DNA of 64,000 nucleotides from Manis javanica (taxonomy: Eukaryota > Chordata > Mammalia > Pholidota > Manidae): the NCBI RefSeq assembly GCF_040802235.1, contig NC_133167.1:97388001-97452000 (forward strand). Reading direction: 5' to 3'. Below the pieces are notes generated by a model, which saw only the letters and a list, made by a program, of their open reading frames with translations, made no database searches and was not told the origin of the DNA. The first letter of the stretch is position 1, and every line of letters starts with the position of its first letter. Below are positions 12,001 through 24,000 of the stretch, piece by piece. A program made the position numbers and the translations under genes.

Positions 12001-15000
12001 ATTGTACATACCTCTTTAGATCAGGAGTTTTGTTTTCTTTGGGAATATTCCCAGAAGTGGAATTGCTGGGTCATATGGTATTTCTATTTATAGTTCTTTG
12101 GGAAACCTCCATACTGCTTTCCATAGTGGCTATACAAATTTACATTCCCACGAGCAGTGTATGAGGGATCCCTTTTCTCCACGTCCTTGATATTTCTTGT
12201 CATGTTGATATTAGCCATTCTGACTGGTGTGAGTTGATAGCTCATTGTGGTTTGGTTTTCATTACATTGAAGATTTGTAAAGTTGAGCATTTTTCATGTG
12301 TCTATTGGCCATCTGTATGCCTTCTTTGGAAAAACATCTATTTAGGTCATCTGCCCATTTTTTAATTGGTTTGTTTTCTTTTTTGGTGTGGGGTTGTATG
12401 AGTTCTGTATATATTGTAGAGATTAGCTCCTTACTGGATCCAGAAAAAAAGTTACCTAATGCTTATGTTCAAGAGTTTATTGCCTATGTTTACTTGTAGT
12501 AGTTTTATGGTTTCAGGTCTTAAATTTTGATTATTAATACATTTTGTGTTTATTTTTTGTATTGTTTAAGACAATGAACTGGTTTCGTTCTTTGGCATGT
12601 AGCTGTCCAGTTCTTCCAGGGCCATTTGTTAAAGAAATGACCTTTTCCCCATTGTATATTCTTGCCTCTTTTATCACATACAGTTGGCCTATATTGGCCA
12701 TATAGGCATGGGTTTGTTTCTGGGCGCTCTCCACTGTCCCATTAGTCTATATATAATCTATTCTTGTGCTGGTGCCATAACTGTTTTGATTAGTATAGCT
12801 TTGTAGTATAGTTTGAAATCAGAGCATAATACCCCCAGGTGTGTGCTTTTTTTCTCAAGATTACTTGGGTCATTCAGGATTTTTGTGTTTCCATGAAAAT
12901 TTTATGATTATTTGCTCTAGTTCAGTGAAAAATGCCATTATTATTTTAATAGGGGTTTGCATTGAGTATGTAGATTGCTTTGGGCAGTATGGCCATTTTA
13001 ACAGTATTCTTCCTATGTATGAGCATAGAACAGCTTTCCATTTATTTGTGCCTTATTCACTTTCTTTCATCAATTATAGTTTTCAGAGTAAAGCCCCTCA
13101 TCTCCTTGGTTAAATTTATTCCTAGGTATTTTATTCAAGTTTTTTTCTAAGGTATTGATATACAATCTTATGAAGGTTTCAACATCCACCCATATTATCA
13201 AGTACCCCCCCACACACACCCCACTGCAATCACTATCCATCAGTATAGTAAGATGCTATGGAGTCATTACTTGTCTTCTTCTTGCTATCCTGCCTTCCTG
13301 TGACCCACCTATATTATGTGTGCTAATCATAATGCCCCTTAATCCCCTTTCCCTCCCTCCCTATCCACCCTCCTCACCCCCTTTCTCTTTGGTAACCATT
13401 AGCCCCTTCTTGGAGTCTGTGGGTCTGCTGCTGTTTTGTTCCCTCCATTTTGCTTTGTTATTATACTCCACAAATGAGGAAAATCATTTGGTACTAGTCT
13501 TTCTCTGCCTGGCTTATTTCACTGAGTGTAATACCCTCTAGCTCCATCCATGTTGTTGTAAATGGTAGGATCTGTTTTCTTCTTATGGCTGAGTAGTATT
13601 CCATTGTGTATATGTACCACCTCTTCTTTAGCCATTCATCTACTGATGGACACTTAGGTTGCTTCCATTTCTTGGCTACTGTAAACAGTGCTGTGATAAA
13701 CATAGGGCACATATGTCTTTTTGAATCAGGGATCTTATTTTCTTCGGGTAAGTTCCTAGGAGTGGAATTCCTGGGTCAAATGTTATTTCTATTTTTAGTG
13801 TTTCGAGGAACCTCCATATTGCTTTCCACAATAGTTGAATTAATTTACATTGTGAATGGGACTGATTTTTAAATTTGCTTTCTGTTAATTCATTGTTTGC
13901 ACACAAAAATGCAACAGACTTATGTATATTGGTTTTGTATTCTGTTATTTTAATGAATTCTAGTTATTATTTACATTTTGGTAGAGTCTTTTGGGTTCTC
14001 TATATATACTATTAGGTCATCTGCAAATAGTGACAATTTCACTTCTTCCTTACCAATGACTTTGATTTCCTTTTCTTGCCTGATTGCTGGGTAGGACTCC
14101 AGTACTATGTTGAATAAAAGTGGTGAGAGTGGATATCCTTGTCTTGTTCCTGATCTTAGAAGGAAAATTTCAGCTCTTCACTATTGAGTATGATGTTAGC
14201 TATGGGTTTATCACATATGGCTTTTATTATGTTGAGGTATGTTCCCTTTACACCCACTTTGCTGAGAGTTTTTAGGATGAATAGTTGTTGAGAGTTGATG
14301 AAAAACTCACAAATGCTTTTCAGCATCTAGTGAGATGACCATATGGTTTTTATCCTTCTGTTAATGTGGTGCTTCACATCGATTGATTTTGTACGTGTTG
14401 AACCACCCCTGCCTCCCTGGAATAAATCCCACTTGATCATGAATGATCCTTTTAATGTATTTTTGAATTCAGTTTGCTAGTAGTTTGTTGAAGATTTTTG
14501 CATCTATGTTCATCAGGAATATTGGCCTGCAATACTGTTTTTTTTTTTTTTTTGTAGTGTCTGCTTGAATTTGGTATCAAGGGGATCCTGGCCTTGTAGA
14601 ATGAATTGGAAGCTTTCCTTCCTCTTTCATTATTTGGAATAGTTTGAGAAGGATAGGTATTAACTCTTTAAATGTTTAGTAGAATTCTCCTGTGAAGCCA
14701 TCTGATATAGGACTTTTGTTGGGAGGTTTTTTTTTATTATGATTACTACTTCAATTTCATTACTAGTAATCGGCTTGTTCAGATTTTTTATTTCTTTCTG
14801 GTTCAGTCTTGGGAGATTATATATTTCTAGGAATTATCCATATCCTTTAGGTTGTCCAATTTGTTGGCATAAAATTTTTTATAGTACCCTCATAATGGTT
14901 TGTATTTCTGTCATGTCAGTTAGAACTTCTCCTCTTTCATTCTGATTCAAGACACATTCTTGATGTGTCTTGATGGTTCATCAGTTTTATCTTTTCAGAG

Positions 15001-18000
15001 AACCAGCTCTTCACTTCATTGATCCTTTGTATAGTTTTATTACTCTATTTCATTTATTTCCACTCTGATCTTTATTCTTTCTTACCTTATGTCTTTGGGC
15101 TTTGTTCTTCTTTTTCTAGTTCTTTTAGGTGTAGGGTTAGATTGTTTGAGATTTTTCTTGTTTCTTGAGGTAGGCTTGTGTAGCTATAAACTCCCCTCTT
15201 AGGACTGCTTTTCCTGCATCCCAAAGATTTTGCATTTTTGTGCTTCCTATTTTCATTATTCTCCAAGTAATTTTTTATTTCCTTTTCGATTTCTTCTTTG
15301 ACCCATTGGTTGTTTAGTAACATGCTGTTTAGCCTCCATGCATTTGTGTTTATTCCATTTTTTTTTCCTGTAATTGATTTCCAATTTCATGCTGTTGTAG
15401 TCAGAAAAGATGTTTGGTATGATTTCAATCTTCCTAGATTTATTAACACTTCTTTTGTGGCCTACCATGTGATCTGTCCTGCAGAATGTTCCGTGGGCAC
15501 TTGAAAAGAATGAGTATTCTTCTGTTTTTGGATGTAATGTTCTGTTTATGTCTATTAAATTCATTTGGTCTAAAGTGTAGTTCAAAGCCATTGTTTCCTA
15601 ATTGATTTTCTGTCTGGATGACCTAGCCATTGCTGTAAGTGGGATGTTAAAGTCCCCTACTGTTATTGTATTACTGTCAATGTCTCCCTTCATGTCTGTC
15701 AATATTTGCTCTATGTATTTAGGTGCTCCTTTATTGGGTGATATTTGATATTTACAATTGTAATATCCTCTGGCTGGATTGAGCCTTTCGTCATTATATA
15801 ATGTCCATTTTTGTCTCCTTTTACAGTCTTTGTTTTAAAGTCAATTTTGTCTGATGTAAGTACTGCTACTCATGCTTTTTTCATTTCTATTTGCATGAAA
15901 CATCTTTTTCTATCCCTTTGGTTTCAGTGTGTATGTATCTTAGTCAACATGTAGATTGGTCTTGTTTTCAGTCACCCTCTGTCTTTACATTTAAAGTTAC
16001 TATTGACAGTTCCATACTTACTGTCATTTTGTTAAATGTTTTCTGATCATTCTTCTCTGTCCTTTTTATCTTTTCCCTTGTGTGTGATGATTTTCTTTCA
16101 TATTATGGCTGAATTCCTTTGTCTTTATTTGTTGTGTATCTATTATAGGTCTTGGTTTGTGGTTACCATGTGGTTTATATATGACATCTTACATATATAG
16201 CAGTCTATGTTAAGTTGATAATAGCTTAAGTTTAAATACATTTAACAGCACTATATTTTTAACTCCCCCTCCTCTATATTTTATGTATATATGATATCTT
16301 CTATAACACCTTTTATTTAGTAAGTCTCTTAACTAATTTTTAGAAGTAGCTGATTCTACTACCTCTGTCTTTAACTTTCATACTAGCTTCCAAGTGACTG
16401 GTATTCTACTTTCGCTATATGTTTTTACCAGTGAAATTTTTTCTTTTCATAATTTTCTTATGGCCTTTCCTTTTCCTCTTAAAGAAATCCCTTTAACATT
16501 TCATGTAAGTCTGGTTTAGTGGTTGTGAACTCCTTTATCTGTGTTTATCTGAGAAGCTCTTTATTGCTCCTTCAGTTCTTAATGATAACCTTGCTGGGTA
16601 GAGTATTCTTGGTTGGAGGTCTTTCTCTTTCAGTACTTTGAGCATGAATATATCTTGCCACTCCCTTCTGGACTATAGAGTTTCTGCTGAAAAATCAGCT
16701 CGTAGCCTTATGGGGTGTCCCTTGTAGGAAACTCGTTGCTCTTCTCTTCCTATTTTGAAGATTCTTCATCTTTGATCTTTGCTTTTAATTATTGTGTGTC
16801 TTGTTGTGGACCTTGTTGGGTTCATTTTATTTGAGGCTGTCTGTGCTTCCTGAACCTGGTGTCTGTTTCCTTCCCTAAGTTTGGGAAGTTTTCAGCTATT
16901 ATTTCTTCAAATAAATTTTTCACCCCTTTCTCTCTCTCATCTTCTTCTTGAGTCTCCCATAATGCAAGCGTTAGGTTCCTTGATGTTGTCCCAGAGCTCA
17001 CTTAATTTATCCTTATTTCTTTTGAATCTTTTTTCTTTCTGCTGTTTAGCTGGAGTGTTTTTCAGTACTCTGTGTCTTCCAAATTGCTGATCCATCCTTC
17101 TGCATCCTCTAAGCTGCTGTGTTTTTCCTCTACTGTATTTTTTATTTCATTTATTATATTCTTCACCCTTGATTAGTTCTTTTATGTTTTCCATCTTTGT
17201 AGAGGTCCTCAATAAGTTCATCCATTTTTCTTGCAAGTCTGCTGAATATCTTTATAACCATTACTTTAAATCTTTGTCAGGTAGACTGTTCAACTGTTTC
17301 ATAGTTCTTTTTCTGATGTTTTGTCATGTTCTTTCGTATCAAGCATATTCCTGTGTCTCCTTATTTGTTTGTTTTCTGTGTTTCTTTAGGTTAGGTGAAA
17401 GGGCTACCTTTCCTACTCTCACAGGTATGGACTTTCCCTTTGGTAGACTGACATGTCTGGCAGTTTTGATTGGCTGGCTGGAGGCTGGGTGGGCATGACC
17501 TGGAGTGTCCTGGTGTTGGCTCCTAGGTCATGGGCCAGGGCTACACTGGTTGGGGGCTGGTGTTGAAGGGGCACAGTCTGGGGAGTGTCTGGATTGGTAG
17601 TGCACTGGGGCCTCTCAGGGGGGGCAACTGATCTGGGGTTTCCGGGGTGGATACCAGCCAAGGTCACAGTAATTCATTGGCTAGGGGCAGATGGGTGCAG
17701 CATAGAGGTCTCCCGGATTGGCACCTGACTGGGGCTGTGCAAATGGGGTGGCTGGTGATGGAAGGAGCATAGAAAGGATTAATCTGCATGAGGATCATGC
17801 TGGTCCTGCCTTGTTTGGATTGTTGGGTTGCTGACAGGCATATCTGGATGTGGACAGGGCTGGAAGGCCACCTCCAAGACATCTGGAACTTGTGTGTTCA
17901 CTCTGACCCTGCTCACATCTGCACTATCAACATGAGTGGGGAATGTAAACGAAGTCACACAGCCTGTTTGCACTAGCAGTGTCTCGGGGGAATGCAAACA

Positions 18001-21000
18001 GTGGCCCTCAGCAGTACCTCCAGTCCTGAAGAGAGTGTCTGCAGTTCCCCTGCTGTTCGGCAGTCAGGTTTAAACTCTCCAACTTGTGGCTTTTTTTGTT
18101 CTGTTTGCAGAGTTGCACGGTGGTTGAGGCTCCCTCTGTTACTATCTTTCTGTCTTCCCTGCATTTTATGTGTGTGGTTTATTTTATCCTTCATTGTGCA
18201 GAAGGTGCTTAGTCAGGCCTCTGTTCTTGCTCAGGAGGAACTGCTCTGTGTGCAGGTGTAGATTTGGTGTGCATGTGGGGGAGGAGATGGGCTCAGGCTC
18301 TTTCTATGCCACCATCTTGGACCCACCTCTCCCTCCTTTATTTTTTTAATCTATTTATGTTTTAATCTATAGCATGAGAGCTTTACCTAAATGACCTCCC
18401 CGAATCCTGTAAGTTTGGACATTTGTAATAATGTGGACGTATGTCAAGGCTGTCTGTGGGCTTGTGCAGACAGATGGGCAAAATGAAACTGCTTAGTCAC
18501 TTCTCATGCTTGCTGAGTGGACACAAGCCCAGGGCTGCATGGGCTGAGTGGACTGTTGAGATTTCTGGAGCCCAGAGGCATAGCAAGGGCAGGGTAATGA
18601 GAAGAATCTTCCCTGGGCACAGGTAATAAGGGGTGCAATGTCTGTGGAGAAGGGAAGAAAAGTACTACAACAGACTTGAAGTAGATTAGCTTTTGATTTT
18701 CACCTTTTGCCAATAATTCTCAACAATGTTGGTGCTGAAATACCCCTCCACACCAAATGTTTTGTTGGCTGAGTTCTAAACTGTTGCTATAGTTACTCTT
18801 GAGTTTTAATAGCTTACACATAAGCTTTAAATGAGCACAGGCTTGGTACTCATTCCCTTCCAGCCTTGTATTCTATGTGGGTATTGTCTACCCTGACATA
18901 GACTCCATGTACAGACTCATTTGAAAGAAAGCTTGTAATGGTTTGTGCATTTTCTGTCTTGCAGTGCATTTTGTGTCTCCACTCCCCAGAGACTACATAT
19001 CCCTGCAGTTAAACAGTAGATTCAAAATGAACAGTCATAGTGAGATTGCCAAGACAAGAAACACACCTTGAGTGGCCTCGATTCTGCCATTGTGTGTGAC
19101 CCCTTAGAGATCATGAAACAGAGTGTGAAGTATAAGGAAGAATATTTGTGTGTAAATTTTAGTCCGTATGTGAAATGTTTTTTTGAATTTGAGTAAACTC
19201 CTTGAAACTGAGATGTATTCCCTCTCAATTATTGTTTTAAAACTAAAGACCAAACCAAGAAGATAATGGTTATTACTGAAAACAATTTTGATGTTATGAG
19301 GAGAGGGGTGTTAACAGTAACCTAATTTAGGTGTTAAATATCCCGAGTTTGTTGTGATACCCACTGTTCTCTCCTCACATTTGTACTAGTTGCCGGCCAA
19401 CATCCTCCCAAGAACAAGCGTCCAAAGGAGCCGGGAGAGAACAGAATCAAACCTACCAACAAAAAGGTGAAGCCCCAAATTCCTAAAACTAAGGACAGGG
19501 ACTCAGCCGATTCAATGCCCAAGACGCAGTCCATAATGGCGCGAATGATGGATAAAGGTCGCTTCCAGACACCGGCTGCTACCCTGAGTCTGACGGCAGG
19601 GCAAACTCTACAGCTTCGATGTAAAGGGAACAAAATTGGATGGAGCTATCCTGCGCATCTTGACACCTTTAAGGACTCCCGCCTCAGGTAAGCATTTTTT
19701 TTTAATTAATTAATTTTTTTGCTTGTATTGCTCGAGCATTTGGTTTCATTCCCTCACAAAATATTGCATTGTTTCTGACATCTACCATTTTACTCTAATA
19801 GCTTATAAACATGGAAGCTCAGTGAGCCACAGATTTCATTTCTTTGCCCAGTTTAAAAAGCATATTGCAAATTCTCATCAACATTGGTTAAAACAGTGAA
19901 ATTTTGTGGGAAACCATATGACAAATAATTGAAACTGTGATGCATAGAGATAGATACTTAAGACTTCATATCATAAAAAAAGGCGCTGTGCTTTGCTTTA
20001 TTTTTAAAGTAATTCATGATGAATACAGAAATGACTTAACAGATTCCCATGAGCAACTTCACTAGACAACAACTTAAAGTGGGTTTGAACTTTTCAGCTG
20101 CTTCTAGTTGTTTATATTTTCCTGAAATAATGACTTTTATATGCGGAGGTGTCCCTTGGTAAGAAAGTCAGAGATTTCTCATTTTGGAATGAGTATCCTT
20201 AGGAGGCTGGGCTTCTTATTGAGGAAAAGTGGTTCAGATGACAGTCGTGAAAACCGTTGAAAAGCAAGCAAACAGCACGTGTCATTGGTCCTGGGAGGAG
20301 CCTGTGGGGTCCCAGGATGTGGGTCCCGGGTGTCTGGGGAGGTTCCCCCAAACAACTTGGGTCTCAGTGTCCTCACATGTAGAATAATGGGGATCAGATG
20401 GCTTGATTTGCAATAGCTTTTCCAGCCTTCTCTTCCTAGGATTCGGAACGAGAACTTGCGGGTACAGTTAGGGATGATTAGGATGGGAGAAGGAAAGGAT
20501 GTGGGCCTCAGGCATCTCAGCCTCTGCGTGCGCCTAACAGATGCACGTTTCTGCGCGAACTCCATCTCTGCAGACCTCCTCCCTCAAGGACATCACCGTG
20601 CGCTCCTTGACTCAGGCACAAAACTGGGGGGCATCCTTGCCTTCTCTCTGTCCCCTCACCCCCCACATCCACTCAGCCACTGAGCTGAGCCAGGTCAGGC
20701 CCCCTCAGAGCCGTAAACCTGTCCCCTCTCCATCTCCTGCGGCCCTGCCCCCGTCCTGCCAGCGTGGGGCTGCTCATCGGCAGGGCTGCCGTAACCACAC
20801 CGGGCTTGTCCTGCAAACTCCTCCACGGGTCCGGCCATGTCGCCGCCCTACTTGGCGCTCGGTGGGTCCCCGCCGGGGATAAAGTCCATCCTCCTCACAT
20901 GACTGATGAGCCCCTCCCTGGTCTCCACGTTCCCCTAGGGTCACCTCTGGTCCCTAGATTAGTGTCTTTGCTTGCACTGGCCAGGCTCCTGTGTGATCGT

Positions 21001-24000
21001 CCCATGTGCCAGGCTCTGGCGGCCCCCCTTCCCCTGGCTAACTCAGCCTCAGGGTCCCTTTCTCCGGGGATCCTGTGTTGTGCCCCTGAGGCACGCAGCC
21101 CCACAGCTCCTGGCACATCCTCTTCTTGGCTCCCCTCAGACTCCTTACCCCTTTTTAAAAAATCTTGTTTGTCACTGGGATTCAACTGGGTGCTTGGCAT
21201 TTAGCTTTGTCTGTTGAATGACTGAAAGACCATCTTCTTCCCCTTCTTTCTCACACATGTACACCTTGGAGAACAAGTAAGTTAAAGTATATGTTTAAGT
21301 AAGATCTCTATCTGTCTATCTAACCTCTTGTGTTGTTAAGGCCTCTTTCACATTTTATTCTGAAGATACAATGTGGCTTCATGGGATATAATAGTGTAGG
21401 GTTTTCCTTAAGGGATTTTGCATTAGACAAAGGATGGGGAATGAGACGTTTTTCCCTATTTTCATCTCCATGCTTGAAAATGTGTGTGTGTGTGTGTGTG
21501 TGTTGTGTGTTTGTATCTATCTTCTGCTTGGAACAAATCCGGGAAGATTTTACTACCATAAACTTTTTAAATGACTTAATTTACTAAACTCAGACTTAAC
21601 TTTTTTTAAAAACCAGAATTGAGATGTTTTAAATTATTCTGAACAATTATCCTAGACCTAGAGGATGCAGCCCTTGAAGAATTAATATTTTCTAAGAGTA
21701 TTTTCAAAGCTACATTAGCCACAATATGTTCAGAAATATCTTAAGGATTCAAAGGAAAGTGAACAGGAATCCAAACTTAAGAGAAATATCCAGGAGCTGG
21801 AAAAACTGATCTCGGCTTTTTAACATTAAACAGTATTCATGCAAAGCACAGTTAGGGTTTTATAAGAAAGTAAATACAGATGTGCGCCCCCCAGGACTTC
21901 ATGAAAAAAAATGTGGAAAACCTCCAGTCATAACTCTATATCAAACAACAGCAAAGTCACGATGTTTTTGACACCAGGGTTTCAACAAGCTGACTCTTGA
22001 CATCGTTCCCGGAATGTGGTGCCTTTGAATAGAGAATTGTTGGCGCGGTGTTTTCTTTTCCTGGGGAATGAGTTCTTCCCGATGTTCTGATAGCTTTGGG
22101 GGTGGAAGCTTCCCCCAGGGCACTTCTAACAGAGTCTGGTAGTTTTAAGCCATTTTGGTAGTTTTCTGAAACTTAAGCTCCCATGTGGCCACATTTTTCT
22201 GCATTTAATTATCCGTCCAGAAGAGGGAGCCTGTCACGGAACAGAGAGGTCACCCGGAGACCGCTGGGTTGCCTCCTGCCTTTACCGCGACCCGGCGCAG
22301 TGGTCTTTGATCGGTGATTTCCCTAGCACCCCATTTCCTCATCTTGGACATGAGGATAATCTCTATGATAATTGCTGCCCAGCCCGTGGTAAATGTTCAG
22401 TAAGTTGTAACTAATTGTTACTAGGCAGTGCACATTGCTCAAGCACAATAATCCAAGGGACCGTCTGAGGCAGTTAATTCTGACCAGGACTCACATAATC
22501 AAAATTGTGTGCAGCCAGCGTGGCTTCTAATAGAGAGCGTCCAAGAAAGTGCGTCCACCTCTTTCCCACTTTCATTCAATCAGTTTTGTGTAATTTAGGG
22601 CCCGTGTCCATCTTCCACTGTGAAAAGTCTAAGGGGCAAGCCCACGCCTGTTTGGCTCGTCGGAGTCCTAGCAGCTGGGACAGTGCTGGACACATACCAG
22701 ACCTCAGGAAAGTTTTTTGGTTCCCCCAGGGGTTTAGCAATCGTGTGAGAAGGCAGTGTCTGGTTGTGCATTCTTTCCTCTTACACTTAACAATGATTAC
22801 ACTTAGTGAGCTGTACAGCATGGTGTGAATGGACGTTATGTCCGGGGTGCCGTGACGCTCGGCTCCCCATCATCTCAGAGCCTGTCGTTGGCTGACCTCA
22901 TGGAGCCACTTAGTGAGGTGACCCTTTTTGCCCCACCCTGCCCCTTCCTTTTGTGCTTCTCTGTTCACCTTAGATTCCAGGCTCTGTTATTTCTGCTAAG
23001 CTTTTAAACATCCTGAGTAAGCTATTTCATCCTCTATTTTTCCTTCATTCCCACTTGGAAATTTCCACCCCCACATGAACCTGTTCCCCTGCTTTCTCTT
23101 GTCCGTGCGTGGACGCTGAGCCCCACTGGAGGAAACCACGCAGGTGCCTTTGGGCTGGGGTCACCCTACCTGTGCCTGGCCAAGCTGAATGTATTTCTCC
23201 AGCGAGCTCACTTTTTCTCTTCTTAAGCCTCTGATCATCTCCAACTCTCTCTCTCTCAGCTGCTGAATTCATCACCTAATTCACTGAGAAAGTAGAGCAC
23301 GTTAATTGCCTTAACTTCCTCTCTTACCGTCATAGTGGAGGCAGGGTTTCTCCTTGTAACTAAGGCGGAAGCTCCATCTGGCTGGACCTCATCTTTATCT
23401 GCTTCCTCATTAAGACATCAGTGGTGGCCCCCCGTTCTGGGTCTTTGTCTCCCCTTCTCAGCAGGACCCCGTCCACGAGTCTTCTCCATGTTAGAAATCC
23501 TGCTGTGGCCCCCGGGCCACCCTCCCCTCTCACCCTCGCAGCCCGACCCCAGGGAGGAGGCTCCACGTTCCTCTCCTCTCCACCTGCCCCGCCGGACTCC
23601 TGCCCCGATTCCACAAGCGTTTATCACCATGGCCAAGGCCACTAAATCCAGTTTTGTCAACCCCCAGGTGACTTGCCCACCAGGTCCTTTCAGTGGAAGG
23701 GAGCTCTCTTGTCTTCTGCCAGTTCTTTTCTGCCCTCCCTGCCCTTTCCTTCCCCAGCCCTGAATCTTCTGTTCTCCAGACATTAAAGGTTGCTTCTGCC
23801 CACTCTTCTTGCTACAAGCTACCAAATGCGCTCCATTTATCATATATTGAAGTTCAATGTTCCTTCTGAGCTCCAGATCACACTCTCCAACTGCCTGCTC
23901 AACTGCCTGGATTTTTCAGGAGCCCTTTTTAAAACATAACCATCTAAGCTGAGCCCCCGATCCTTCCCACACCCAGCCATCCTCCCATGTCCTCCTGTGC

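Larger units (their letters stand above)
6020..19389 (+). other. PDGFRL: PDGFRL intron 1
   Basis: A GT-AG intron of 13.4 kb. It holds the G-rich run at 6211, an L1 5' fragment (8.25-8.97 kb), a MIR (9.85-10.07 kb) and the large antisense L1 (11.56-18.34 kb). 6.3-8.2 kb, 10.1-11.5 kb and 18.34-19.39 kb show unique-looking, non-coding sequence with no RNA gene recognised. Confidence 0.85.
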
